Shown piece after piece: positions 7,367 through 15,183 of a DNA stretch of 38,793 nt. How positions within the stretch are numbered: the first letter of the stretch is position 1; each line of letters begins with the position of its first letter. The stretch comes from Candidatus Omnitrophota bacterium (GTDB lineage Bacteria > Omnitrophota > Gorgyraeia > JABMRG01), in the NCBI GenBank assembly GCA_013202525.1, contig JABMQS010000053.1:1-38793 (forward strand), read 5' to 3'. The translations under genes were made by a program, and so were the position numbers. The notes beneath the pieces are model-generated. The model was given only the letters and a program-made list of their open reading frames with translations, was not told the origin of the DNA and searched no databases.

Positions 7367-8335
7367 TCAAAGACTGTCCTGAAGCTTGATTGCGATGGCT
7401 TCGATTAGTTTCTCGATGCCGACGCCATCCTTGGCTGAGATACTGATGATATCCTCGCCTATCTCATGGCTTACGGCCTTTAGATTCTCCGCGGCACCCT
7501 CTATGTCAAGTTTGTTTGCGACGATGACCTGAGGTTTGGAGCCGAGGTCCTTCTTATACAACCTCAGTTCCTTATTGATCTTTTTATAATCTGCCAGGAC
7601 CTCATCAGCGGACGGCTTTGATACATCCAGAAGGTGCACGAAGATCCTGGTCCTCTCAGCATGCCTTAAAAACTTGTCACCCAACCCCCTGCCCTTATGG
7701 GAATCCTCTATAAGGCCCGGGATCTCAGCCGCCCTAAAGGTCTTCTCATCCCCGTATTCCACTACACCAAGGACAGGACTCTTTGTGGTAAACGGGAAAC
7801 CTGCTATCCTCGGATGTGCCCTGGAGATGCGCGAAAGTAAGGTGGATTTGCCGGCATTGGGAAGGCCTATAATACCTGCGTCTGCGATAATCTTTAGCTC
7901 TAAGAAAAGCTGCTTCTCTTCGCCTTCCTCACCTGGTATAGCGTCCTTGCGGGATCTGTTTCCCCTTCCGCCTATACCACCTTTTGCAACGAGGAGTTCA
8001 TCGCCTTCATTTACGAGGTCCCTCAAAACCATTTTGGTATTGGCATCGCATACCAGGGTGCCCGCGGGCACCTCAAGTATCGCGTCTTTACCGTTTCGGC
8101 CTCTCTTTTGCTTGCCACTGCCGTGGCCGCCCTTGGTTGCCTTTATGATGGGGCGGTACTTAAAATCAATAAGGGTGTGTACGTGAGTACTCACCCTTAT
8201 TATTACATTGCCGCCATCACCACCATCTCCGCCGTCGGGGTGGCCTTTTGGTGTAATCAGATCACGGTAAAAACTGTTTACGCCATTGCCGCCGGGCCCG
8301 GCAATAACTATTATCTTGGCAGTATCAATAAACAT
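7367..8335 (-). CDS. obg: Obg/CgtA family GTPase, without C-terminal OCT domain
   Basis: This 322-residue GTPase binds the large ribosomal subunit and acts in its assembly and in the stringent response. The glycine-rich Obg fold (1 to about 155) shows GPGGNGVNSF and HPDGGDGGDGGNVI. The G domain has GLPNAGKS (157-164), the G2 stretch FPFTTKSPVLGVV, NKLD and SAKDG. The G3 motif reads AEIPG where DxPG is usual, a conservative Asp to Glu change worth checking. The chain ends with the G domain, so the OCT domain of longer Obg proteins is missing. It follows rplU and rpmA, the classical arrangement. Confidence 0.96.
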   Translation of the reverse strand: MFIDTAKIIVIAGPGGNGVNSFYRDLITPKGHPDGGDGGDGGNVIIRVSTHVHTLIDFKYRPIIKATKGGHGSGKQKRGRNGKDAILEVPAGTLVCDANTKMVLRDLVNEGDELLVAKGGIGGRGNRSRKDAIPGEEGEEKQLFLELKIIADAGIIGLPNAGKSTLLSRISRAHPRIAGFPFTTKSPVLGVVEYGDEKTFRAAEIPGLIEDSHKGRGLGDKFLRHAERTRIFVHLLDVSKPSADEVLADYKKINKELRLYKKDLGSKPQVIVANKLDIEGAAENLKAVSHEIGEDIISISAKDGVGIEKLIEAIAIKLQDSL

Positions 8336-8347
8336 GGCATCATATAC

Positions 8348-8587
8348 TTATGCGGATAACACGTCTATTTTTTTATAGCCAAATTTGACAATGCCGGTGA
8401 TCTTGGCAAATAGAGTATCATCCCTGCCTATGCCTACATTAAGCCCGGGCTTGAATTTAGTACCGCGCTGGCGTATAATAATGCTCCCTGCCGTGACGAG
8501 CTGGCCGCCAAAGCGCTTTACGCCCAGGCGTTGCGAAGCACTATCTCTGCCGTTCCTACTCGAACCTTGTGATTTTGTATGTGCCAT
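8348..8587 (-). CDS. rpmA: 50S ribosomal protein L27
   Basis: This 79-residue protein has the L27 hallmarks: [24 protein letters not shown] at the start, then [10 protein letters not shown] and [11 protein letters not shown]. The flexible N-terminus reaches towards the peptidyl-transferase centre. It starts directly with MAH, without the cleavable N-terminal extension seen in Firmicutes, and accordingly no Prp protease gene lies between rplU and rpmA. AAAGGAGC precedes the ATG. It forms an operon with rplU, 24 bases upstream. Confidence 0.97.
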   Translation of the reverse strand: MAHTKSQGSSRNGRDSASQRLGVKRFGGQLVTAGSIIIRQRGTKFKPGLNVGIGRDDTLFAKITGIVKFGYKKIDVLSA

Positions 8588-8611
8588 TTTTTCGCTCCTT
8601 TTATTAGGGTA

Positions 8612-8920
8612 CTACGCTGTCTTTATGTCCTTTACCTTTACCTTTGTTAACTGGTCGCGGTGACCTATCTTGCGATGATAGCTCTTTCTCTTCTTGAACT
8701 TAAAGGCTATCTTCTTCTCGCCCTTGGTGTCACCTATGACATCGCAAACCACCTTTGCCCCTTTAATATGAGGCGTGCCGATGGTCACATCCTTGCCGGA
8801 CATGAGAAGCAGAACCTTGTCAAAAGAGATCTCTTTTTTGTGCTTGGTGCGTGGTATCTCGAAGGTATCCCCTTCTTTCAACTTGAACTGTTTTGATGCA
8901 ACCTCAATTATAGCAATCAC
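8612..8920 (-). CDS. rplU: 50S ribosomal protein L21
   Basis: This 102-residue protein begins MIAIIEVASKQFKLKEGD and contains GTPHIKGAKVVCDVIGDTKGEKK and FKKRKSYHRKIGHRD, matching L21 throughout. The start codon is GTG at 8920; the match to the conserved L21 N-terminus (usually MYAIIETGGKQ) fixes it. A GAGAGGAG site lies about 9 bases upstream. A promoter of good quality precedes the gene, so rplU-rpmA-obg can be expressed independently of the RNase gene upstream. Confidence 0.97.
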   Translation of the reverse strand: MIAIIEVASKQFKLKEGDTFEIPRTKHKKEISFDKVLLLMSGKDVTIGTPHIKGAKVVCDVIGDTKGEKKIAFKFKKRKSYHRKIGHRDQLTKVKVKDIKTA

Positions 8921-8956
8921 TTTGATATACTCCTCTCTTTAAATTTTAGGTTTTAA

Positions 8957-8985
8957 AGTATAACATATATAGTTATTAATAGCAA
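8957..8985 (-). promoter_or_regulatory. Sigma70-type promoter of rplU-rpmA-obg
   Basis: On the minus strand TTGCTA (8980-8985) and TATACT (8957-8962) are separated by exactly 17 bases. TG lies two bases before the -10 box (TGTTATACT), giving a partial extended -10. The surrounding 95-bp gap is very AT-rich. The expected start near 8950 leaves a leader of about 30 bases with the GGAG site. Confidence 0.75.
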
Positions 8986-9015
8986 GAAAAATTTGAAACT
9001 TGCGCAAAAGGTGTA

Positions 9016-10530
9016 CTAGCGGTGGCGGGCAGGGGCAATATTGACCCCTTCGATATGCAGCTTGTCGTCTGCCACAACAGAGACATGGCGCCTGAACTTC
9101 CTTCTTATATAATCAAGGGAAGGGGCATCCTCGTTTACAAGCCTCTGGGCAACAAGCGGATGGACCGTGACCTCAGTCGTAGCCCTGGCCCTATGAGTCT
9201 TAAGGTATGTCTTGAGCTTCCTTAAGGCCACTATGGCCACTGTGTCAGCGGATTTCACCATACCCTTGCCTGCGCAGTTGGGACAGTTCTGGTAGGATGT
9301 GCTCTCAAGGCTCCTTCTGACCCTCTGCCTTGTCATCTCTACTATATTCAGCTCGGACATCGAGATAATGTTTGTCTTGGCCTTGTCTTTCCTTAAGGCG
9401 CTCTGCAATATGGAAAATACCTCTTTCCTGTGCCTGGCCATCTCCATATCTATAAAGTCTATTATGACGATGCCGCCTATATCGCGCAGGCGCAGCTGCC
9501 GCGCTACCTCTTCAGCGGCTTCACGGTTTACCTTGGAAATGGTCTCCTCCAGGTTCTTCTTGCCGGTAAACTTTCCGCTGTTTACATCTATGGCTACCAT
9601 GCCTTCGGTCTGCTCAATGGTAATATGGCCGCCGCATCTCAGGAATATCTTGCGCTCAAAGAGCTTATCTATGTCCTTTTCAACCTTATGCTTTTCAAAG
9701 AGCGGGGTCTCGCCCTTGTAAAATACCACCCTGTTTGTAAACTTGCGCGCTATCCTTGCCGTGAAGCTCTTGACCTTCTTATACTCCTGCTTATCGTCGA
9801 TGATCACCTTTGTGGTATCATCGCTTAAGTAATCCCTCATGACCTTTGATGAGAGGTCGAGTTCTTCAAAGATAAGAGACGGCGCGGGCTTGGACTTTGC
9901 AAGCTTCTTTATCCTGTTGTAGGTATCCTGAAAGTATCTTACATCTCTTAAGAATTCATCCTTGCCGCAGCCGACCGCCGCGGTCCTTGCTACCAGGCCC
10001 ATATTATCAGGCAGCTTCAGCTCCCGCAGGACAGACCTTATCCTCTGCCTCTCCTTCACATCCCTGATCTTGCGCGAGACGCCTACACGTTTTAGGGTCG
10101 GCATAAAGACCAGGTATCTTCCCGGAAGGCTGATGTGCGTGGTAAGGCGCGCGCCTTTTGTGCCCAGGCCTTCCTTTACTATCTGCACCATTATCTCCTG
10201 GTCCTTCTTTATCAGGTCGCTGATCTTGGCATTGGAGGGCACCTTCTTATGCGGCCTGGCTATCTCCTCGGATGCCCCGAGGTCATCATCTTCGTCGCCG
10301 GTTACCGGGGCTGTGATATCGTCGACATAGAGAAAGCCGTTCTTTTCAAGGCCGCATTCGACAAATGCAGCGCCCATGCCGTTTAAGACAGAGTTTACCC
10401 TGCCCATGTAGATATTGCCGACTATGCGTCTTTCGGTTATCCTCTCTACAAAATACCACTCCAGCTTACCGGAACTGAGTATCGCTACTCTTCTTTCACC
10501 TGCTTCTAAATTTATAAGTATCTCATGCAT
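9016..10530 (-). CDS. rng: Ribonuclease G/E family endoribonuclease
   Basis: This 504-residue protein has the RNase G layout. An N-terminal S1 domain (about 36-125) contains GNIYMGRVNSVLNGMGAAFVE and carries an acidic insert (GDEDDDLGASEE). An RNase H-like and DNase I-like catalytic part follows, with EGMVAIDVNSG and GIVIIDFIDM, whose aspartates bind the catalytic Mg2+. The Zn-link CPNCAGKG stands near the C-terminus. The long disordered C-terminal scaffold of E. coli RNase E is absent. It would process rRNA and mRNA. It sits between the DUF2344 gene (4 bases upstream) and rplU, as in many bacteria. Confidence 0.94.
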   Translation of the reverse strand: MHEILINLEAGERRVAILSSGKLEWYFVERITERRIVGNIYMGRVNSVLNGMGAAFVECGLEKNGFLYVDDITAPVTGDEDDDLGASEEIARPHKKVPSNAKISDLIKKDQEIMVQIVKEGLGTKGARLTTHISLPGRYLVFMPTLKRVGVSRKIRDVKERQRIRSVLRELKLPDNMGLVARTAAVGCGKDEFLRDVRYFQDTYNRIKKLAKSKPAPSLIFEELDLSSKVMRDYLSDDTTKVIIDDKQEYKKVKSFTARIARKFTNRVVFYKGETPLFEKHKVEKDIDKLFERKIFLRCGGHITIEQTEGMVAIDVNSGKFTGKKNLEETISKVNREAAEEVARQLRLRDIGGIVIIDFIDMEMARHRKEVFSILQSALRKDKAKTNIISMSELNIVEMTRQRVRRSLESTSYQNCPNCAGKGMVKSADTVAIVALRKLKTYLKTHRARATTEVTVHPLVAQRLVNEDAPSLDYIRRKFRRHVSVVADDKLHIEGVNIAPARHR

Positions 10531-10534
10531 CTTA

Positions 10535-10849
10535 TTACCTCACCTCTACTTTTTCTATACCGATACCCGACGGAAGCTGGCTGTTGAGGCGGTCCTTAAA
10601 CTCTTCCTTCTCTAAGCGCTCTGTCAAAACAAACTCTCCGATCTGGTCCTTACCCGTCAGGCCAAGCTTTAATGCATCCTTGATCCTGACTACAGGGTGG
10701 GGATTAAAACCCTTGGTAAGATACAGGTCAAAATCCGCCCTCCTGGCTGCCCTGTTAAAGAGCCGCATAAGATCCAGATGCGATATGTAGCGCATCCAGC
10801 CGTCCTTATGAAAGGTAACTGTATAGGTAACTCTGGTTTCTATATCCAT
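10535..10849 (-). CDS. DUF2344 radical-SAM-linked protein, short form
   Basis: This 104-residue protein matches the N-terminal part of the DUF2344/TIGR03936 family: VTFHKDGWMRYISHLDLMRLFNRAARRADFDLYLTKGFNPHPVVRIKDALKLG. The HLDLMR and GFNPHP segments are the conserved core. The family is normally encoded next to, or fused with, a B12-type radical SAM protein of the TIGR03960 type. That partner exists here at 15825-17588, but about 5 kb upstream with a pilus and toxin-antitoxin block in between. The protein is much shorter than usual (roughly 200 residues), so it may be a minimal version. The reaction is not known to me. Confidence 0.82.
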   Translation of the reverse strand: MDIETRVTYTVTFHKDGWMRYISHLDLMRLFNRAARRADFDLYLTKGFNPHPVVRIKDALKLGLTGKDQIGEFVLTERLEKEEFKDRLNSQLPSGIGIEKVEVR

Positions 10850-10858
10850 CTAATATCA

Positions 10859-10914
10859 AGGCACACATTCAGCGTGCCTGCACTTTCTTTACAAGTGGGG
10901 CGCATCGCCGCGCC
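10859..10914. other. Three short hairpins between secretin and DUF2344 genes
   Basis: Three small perfect stems follow each other: AGGCAC/GTGCCT (10859-10864 and 10874-10879), CACTT/AAGTG (10881-10885 and 10893-10897) and GGCGC/GCGCC (10899-10903 and 10910-10914). None is followed by a clear T run on the minus strand. They could stabilise the 3' end of the secretin mRNA or act as a weak terminator. Confidence 0.3.
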
Positions 10915-10923
10915 GCTCTTTTA

Positions 10924-12558
10924 CTAGGCGGCAAACTTTGCCCCGGTCGCGTCTATTATGTGAACGGTTATAAAAAACATAAGGTCGATCTTCTCTTTCG
11001 ACTTCTCCGACTTGGTAAAGAGATATCCCAGCAACGGAATATCACCGAGCACAGGGACCTTATTAAGTTTTTTGGTATCCCTTTCTGTGATAAGGCCGCC
11101 TATGGCAAGGGTCTGTCCGTCCTTGAGCACGACTTCAGTCGATGCGGTCCTCTCCTGGATAACGGGCGCCGATACCTCAGGCGTGAGGGTATCATAGCGC
11201 AGCAACGATGAAAGGCTGGGCTTTATAGCAAGCGTGACCTCGTCTGTGCCGTTTATGTTCGGGGTGACATCGAGGGTAACGCCCAGTTTTATCGTATCCT
11301 CACGTTTGTATCCCGTGATCTCCATATTACCGGTGTCCTGATTCCTCTCAAATGTAGGCAGGTTGAGCGTCTGGCCCACGTGTATGGTAGCCCTCTGATT
11401 GTCAAGGACCGTTATCTTCGGGTTTGATACTATGTTTGTGTCAGATCTCTGCTTCAGTATCTCAAGTACCGCCTGAAACTGTGAAAAATCTAATGTGCCA
11501 AACATGAAATCGCCGGGGCCTGTATAAGGGAAACCGGGCGCGCCTACATCAGAGACGCCCGCAGAGCCCACCGTGCCCGATGTCGGAAATTCCGCGAGAT
11601 CTGTAGTGACTATAGGGTTGCCCTGAGAATCATAGTCGACCTCCTGCTTTATGGGCGTAGGCAGGGGCATATACTTCGTCTGCCACGGCATATGCTGAAA
11701 TGTGCGGTTAAAGGGCAGTGTCGTAGGTATCTTTGAACCCTTTGCAATAACCTTTATCTGCCAGTCTATGCCGAGGTTCTCACCTTCGGCAAGGGTCGTC
11801 TCTACTATCTTTGCCTCTATTACGACCTGCGCAGTGGGCCTATCCAGATCTCTTACTATATCCTCTATGGGCGCCAGGTTACTCGGTATATCTGTAACAA
11901 TAATGGCATTGCTTCTCCTGTCAGGCCTTACACTCCCTCTTGCTGTCAGCATATTTGTAACGGTCTCGGTCAAACCAGGCACTGTAAACTCTTTGCCGTC
12001 GCGGCCTATCGCGGACGTATCATATGCCTTGGAGTATTTCAACCTCAAGACCTTTGTCTTTAATGCCTCCTGCTCGAGGTCCTCTGCCCTTGCCACCCTG
12101 AGTATGTTGCCGTCTCTCTCGTAGGCAAAACCGTAAGTCTTTAATATCACATCCAGGGCCTTCTCCCACGGTACATCGGTCAGCTGTATAGTAATAGTAC
12201 CTTCCACGTCGGGACTTGCAACTATATTAAGGCCGCTCTTATAAGAAAGTATCCTGAGGACATCGTGTATATTAGCGTCCTTGAAATCCATTGTGATAAA
12301 TCCGGGCTCAGGTTCAGAGACCTTCTCTACCACATCGGAAACGGCGGTTTGGCCGGAGGATTGTGCCTGTGCATCGGAAACGGCGGTTTGACCGGAGGGT
12401 TGTGCCTGTTGTGCGGCGGCTTTAGGGTCTGGGGGGCTGACATCCTGGTCTACGGCAAAGGAGACTGTGCTGATATTGAGCAGGAAGGCTACTGCTAAAA
12501 CGGCCCTCAATAGATCCCGGGCCAGATAACTCTTTAATAGTGTAAATAATCTTCTCAT
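10924..12558 (-). CDS. pilQ: Type IV pilus / type II secretion-type secretin (PilQ-like)
   Basis: This outer-membrane channel precursor has 544 residues from the ATG at 12558. A signal peptide is followed by an Ala/Gln/Ser linker with a 13-residue tandem duplication. Next come an STN-type N0 domain (FITMDFKDANIHDVLRILS, VPWEKALDVIL), an N1-type segment (VTNMLTARGSVRPDRRSNAIIVTDIP) and the secretin barrel (SNPKITVLDNQRATIHVGQ, KDGQTLAIGGLI, VPVLGDIPLLGYLF). The reading frame can be extended to a TTG at 12597, but that TTG is the -35 box of a good promoter and the extension adds a poor leader. No Shine-Dalgarno sequence is visible before any candidate start. With the neighbouring prepilin gene it suggests a type IV pilus or type II-like system; T2SS versus T4P cannot be decided here. 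Confidence 0.92.
   Translation of the reverse strand: MRRLFTLLKSYLARDLLRAVLAVAFLLNISTVSFAVDQDVSPPDPKAAAQQAQPSGQTAVSDAQAQSSGQTAVSDVVEKVSEPEPGFITMDFKDANIHDVLRILSYKSGLNIVASPDVEGTITIQLTDVPWEKALDVILKTYGFAYERDGNILRVARAEDLEQEALKTKVLRLKYSKAYDTSAIGRDGKEFTVPGLTETVTNMLTARGSVRPDRRSNAIIVTDIPSNLAPIEDIVRDLDRPTAQVVIEAKIVETTLAEGENLGIDWQIKVIAKGSKIPTTLPFNRTFQHMPWQTKYMPLPTPIKQEVDYDSQGNPIVTTDLAEFPTSGTVGSAGVSDVGAPGFPYTGPGDFMFGTLDFSQFQAVLEILKQRSDTNIVSNPKITVLDNQRATIHVGQTLNLPTFERNQDTGNMEITGYKREDTIKLGVTLDVTPNINGTDEVTLAIKPSLSSLLRYDTLTPEVSAPVIQERTASTEVVLKDGQTLAIGGLITERDTKKLNKVPVLGDIPLLGYLFTKSEKSKEKIDLMFFITVHIIDATGAKFAA
12333..12410. repeat. 39-bp tandem duplication inside the secretin gene
   Basis: Two adjacent 39-bp copies start at 12333 and 12372 and differ at only a few bases. 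They encode two copies of a 13-residue unit containing SGQTAVSD in the periplasmic linker after the signal peptide. The length is a multiple of three, so the frame is kept. Confidence 0.8.
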
Positions 12559-12568
12559 ACTATACATA

Positions 12569-12597
12569 AGTGTAGAGTATATTAGGGCAATTGTCAA
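12569..12597 (-). promoter_or_regulatory. Sigma70-type promoter of the secretin gene
   Basis: A perfect TTGACA (12592-12597) is spaced 17 bases from TACACT (12569-12574). The predicted transcription start near 12562 lies only about 4 bases before the ATG at 12558. Together with the lack of a Shine-Dalgarno sequence this points to a nearly leaderless transcript. Confidence 0.6.
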
Positions 12598-12620
12598 TAA
12601 AAATAAGGGAGGCTGTAAAC

Positions 12621-13067
12621 TTATTCCAGGTTGGACCAGGGCTTGGAGACGTCAGGCCTTGTCTGGATAACGCCGTCCTGCTGTACGCGAAAATCCCTTG
12701 AGCCGCTGACATTCTTCGACAGCGGCTGCGCAGTGCATACATAAGAACGGGGCCTTGTGACCATCAATCTGAAACCATAGCCATTCTTTTCGCCTGTGCC
12801 GAGCGTCTTGTCTATATACGCCGGGCCGTTGTCAGAAGATGCGAGCCTTACCAGTGTCGCGCCTGTATATACCGACCGCGGCCTGGAGGCGCGATAGCTC
12901 TCCATCGCGGTCCTGATCTTGCTCAAGGATGCTACCGCGGCAGTCTCGTTGGAATCATGGCAATGTTTAAGCAGGGTAGGCACAGCTATAGCTGCCACAA
13001 GCGCTATAAGAGCCACAACTATCATGATCTCAACGAGCGTAAAACCCCTGCCTTTAAACCCTATCAT
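12621..13067 (-). CDS. Type IV prepilin-like protein
   Basis: This 148-residue protein has a short basic leader (MIGFKGRG), then FTLVEIMIVVALIALVAAIAVPTLL, the class III signal sequence cleaved by prepilin peptidase between Gly8 and Phe9. Glu at position 5 of the mature chain is present, as needed for pilus assembly. The hydrophobic N-terminal helix is followed by a small globular domain with an SKIRTAMESYRA segment like those of pseudopilins. One more Cys pair candidate is visible (HCHDSN and YVCTAQ). It lies 20 bases after the orphan MshEN gene and 62 bases before the secretin start. Major pilin versus minor pseudopilin cannot be told. Confidence 0.92.
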   Translation of the reverse strand: MIGFKGRGFTLVEIMIVVALIALVAAIAVPTLLKHCHDSNETAAVASLSKIRTAMESYRASRPRSVYTGATLVRLASSDNGPAYIDKTLGTGEKNGYGFRLMVTRPRSYVCTAQPLSKNVSGSRDFRVQQDGVIQTRPDVSKPWSNLE

Positions 13068-13087
13068 CTCTTAGTGTCCCTTTCGTC

Positions 13088-13543
13088 CTATTTGGAAGAT
13101 CCGTAACCTTTGTCTATGGCCTTGTTGATATCGCTCGGGGTGCTTACAAATGTCTGGACCTTGCAGTTGGTTATAAGCTCTACATCCTCTATCGCATGTA
13201 TATTCAACGGGTCTGACATAACGATGGTGAGGGAATTGCCCATCCTGTCGACAGCTATCAGGCTGTACTGCCTGGCGACATTTTCAGGGATGAGCTTTGC
13301 CACCTTCGGGTCTATATCATAGGTTGCAAGCGGAAGAAATGGAAAACCGAATTGCGTTGTGATGGCCTGGGCGATCGCTTCCTCTGTGACAAAACCTAAA
13401 AGAACCAGCATGCTGCCCAGATGCCCACCCTTATCCTTCTGTTCCAGGAGCGCCTTCTGAAGCTGCTGCTCGGTTACTATCTTTCGCTCAAGCAGCAGTT
13501 CCCCAAGCTGTTTATATATAAGCCTTTTTGGTGGTGCGACCAT
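13088..13543 (-). CDS. Stand-alone MshEN (GspE/PilB N-terminal) domain, possible c-di-GMP receptor
   Basis: This 151-residue protein consists only of the N-terminal domain of type II secretion and type IV pilus assembly ATPases. Two tandem 24-residue MshEN motifs are visible: residues 12-35 (starting QLGELL, ending ALLEQ) and 41-64 (starting HLGSML, ending ITTQ). The second leads into FGFPFLPLATYDIDPKVAKLIPENVARQY, as in GspE. In MshE these motifs bind cyclic di-GMP. The first motif has Gln for the usual Arg and Lys for the second Gly. The ATPase half is completely absent: no Walker A occurs and the stop follows the domain. The upstream neighbour, 9 bases away, is a GGDEF-like protein, which supports a c-di-GMP link. 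Function as a regulator or adaptor is inference. Confidence 0.88.
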   Translation of the reverse strand: MVAPPKRLIYKQLGELLLERKIVTEQQLQKALLEQKDKGGHLGSMLVLLGFVTEEAIAQAITTQFGFPFLPLATYDIDPKVAKLIPENVARQYSLIAVDRMGNSLTIVMSDPLNIHAIEDVELITNCKVQTFVSTPSDINKAIDKGYGSSK

Positions 13544-13552
13544 AATATTTTC

Positions 13553-14983
13553 CTATACCTTTATAGTGTTTTTGCCCTGTGCCTTTGCCTTACCGAGTAG
13601 TTCCCGTGCCTTCTTGATAAGCTCATCTGCCGAAGCGCCGTCTATGGGATTTTCTGTTAAGCTGCCGCACACAGTCAGGCGCTGATAAGACTCATCCGCT
13701 TCCGGAAGCACGATGAGCTCTGATATCTTTGTCTTGATCTCATCGGCGATCTGTCTGGCCTCTTTTTTATTCCTCTCGGGCAGGACTATGGCAAATTCAT
13801 CGTCGCTGAATCTCGCGGCCTTATCACCGGCTGACAGCTCCGAGGCTACCAGGTCACCTATCTTTTTCAGGGCCGCGTCCCCGGCAACCCTGTTATTCCT
13901 TTCGCAAAAATCCTTGAATCCGTCGATATTAAACAATATAAATGAACAGGGCCTCTGATATATCACGGCCCTGTTTATCTCCTCATCCAGGCGCTGTTTT
14001 ATATACTTGTTGTTGTAGAGGCCGGTAAGATCGTCCTTTACCTCCAGCTCCTGGGTCTTGCGGGTCAGCGAATCATTTTCCAAAGCAACGGCCGCCTGCT
14101 TGCAGAATACGCGCAGGAGTTCGACATCATCATCCTTAAATTCAAAGCCGCCTTTATTGTTGCCCACCAGGATCACACCTTCAAGCCTGGCGCGTAATAG
14201 TATCGGAAAGGCCGCGAAGTTATTTATATCGTAGAGCTCTCTGAACGCCTTTATATCTTTGTCTTCTCTGCCGCTCTGCTTGTCGACCACTACCTCCTGC
14301 AGTTTTGATGCCACTATCTCAAATATGCCGTGATGCAGGCTGACCGGCATAGAAGCTGCCTCTGTATCAGCAAAGTTTATGCTTGTAATCGGAACCAGGT
14401 TTTCCTTATCCTTGTCTGCCCTCATTACGACCGCGGAATCCGCCCCGTCGACAAGAGCGATCTTTTCAAGAAGGGCATCCATGATCGTCTTTAAGTCGGT
14501 ACCGCCGGAGATCAGATTTCCAACCTGCAAAAGTCCTGAAAGCATTATGACCTTTTTGTTTATATCCGCGCTTATCTCCCGGGTCTTGGCGCTGAATGAG
14601 CTCAGGTCGCTCACCTCTCCCTTTGTCTTTTGTATAAGAACATTTAAGGAGTTGGCAAGGTCCCCTATCTCGCCGCCATGGGCTATCTCAACCGAGCACC
14701 TGGTATCGCCATCAACGGCAACACGCGCCTGCTTGGACAGATCTATTATAGCGCCGATGGACAATTTAAGAATAGTATAGCCCTGAATGGCCAGAAGCAG
14801 CGTCATGGACAGGAGAAGCGCCAAAGAGGCTGCTGTGCCGGGATCGCTATAGGGTAATACAAAATTTAGGACGATGTAGGAGGTTATAAGAAGCGGCACA
14901 AGAGACATGAGGCAGAATGCGATCGTAAGCTTTTGCCTTAAACCTGCGTTCTTTAAAGCCAATCCTTTAAAAAAATTCGGCAT
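13553..14983 (-). CDS. Membrane HAMP-GAF protein with degenerate GGDEF domain
   Basis: This 476-residue protein has two transmembrane helices (about 20-42 and 50-75), a HAMP-like segment (about 76-122), a helical linker, a GAF domain (about 150-305) and a C-terminal GGDEF-type domain (about 312-476, starting DDLTGLYN at 317-324). The active-site loop reads FSDDEF (392-397) where GGDEF is needed. The Mg2+-binding Asp of the usual DxDxFK is Asn352 (NIDGFK), and the inhibitory-site RxxD is SAGD (384-387). Catalysis of c-di-GMP synthesis is therefore unlikely; nucleotide sensing or a protein-protein role fits better. The adjacent MshEN protein and prepilin suggest control of pilus assembly. Start: ATG at 14983 with AGAGGAAA upstream. 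Confidence 0.88.
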   Translation of the reverse strand: MPNFFKGLALKNAGLRQKLTIAFCLMSLVPLLITSYIVLNFVLPYSDPGTAASLALLLSMTLLLAIQGYTILKLSIGAIIDLSKQARVAVDGDTRCSVEIAHGGEIGDLANSLNVLIQKTKGEVSDLSSFSAKTREISADINKKVIMLSGLLQVGNLISGGTDLKTIMDALLEKIALVDGADSAVVMRADKDKENLVPITSINFADTEAASMPVSLHHGIFEIVASKLQEVVVDKQSGREDKDIKAFRELYDINNFAAFPILLRARLEGVILVGNNKGGFEFKDDDVELLRVFCKQAAVALENDSLTRKTQELEVKDDLTGLYNNKYIKQRLDEEINRAVIYQRPCSFILFNIDGFKDFCERNNRVAGDAALKKIGDLVASELSAGDKAARFSDDEFAIVLPERNKKEARQIADEIKTKISELIVLPEADESYQRLTVCGSLTENPIDGASADELIKKARELLGKAKAQGKNTIKV

Positions 14984-15036
14984 CTGTCGCTATTTCCTCT
15001 TTAAATCCAGCCTGGTTTGAGCAGCATCAACAAGAG

Positions 15037-15183
15037 TTACTGCGCCGCAGATACCCTCTTGACCTTACCGTTCTTCCAAACAGCAAGTAAGCGGCCTGTC
15101 TTCCTATGACGCTCCACCACCTCTTTTACCGCCTGCCTTAAAGCAAGTAATGCCTTATCCTGTAAAGACCTTCGCCTTTTCAT
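15037..15183 (-). CDS. 48-residue partner of the zeta-like kinase, putative antitoxin
   Basis: An ATG at 15183 overlaps the TGA of the kinase gene in an ATGA arrangement and opens a 48-codon frame. The product begins MKRRRSLQDKALLALRQAVK and ends GKVKRVSAAQ; between them are EVVERHRKTGRLLAVWKN. It is basic, with a predicted helix (8-28) followed by a short beta hairpin (LLAVWKNGKVKRV). From memory, small proteins of this LRQAV...HRKTGRPLAVWKDGKV style are often found beside zeta-like AAA genes, and a role as cognate antitoxin or regulator is plausible but unproven here. The overlap implies translational coupling in a fixed ratio. Confidence 0.75.
   Translation of the reverse strand: MKRRRSLQDKALLALRQAVKEVVERHRKTGRLLAVWKNGKVKRVSAAQ

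Noticed and set aside
12559-12597. Longer secretin N-terminus from a TTG at 12597
   Set aside because: The TTG is the -35 box of a good promoter and the extension does not improve the signal peptide.
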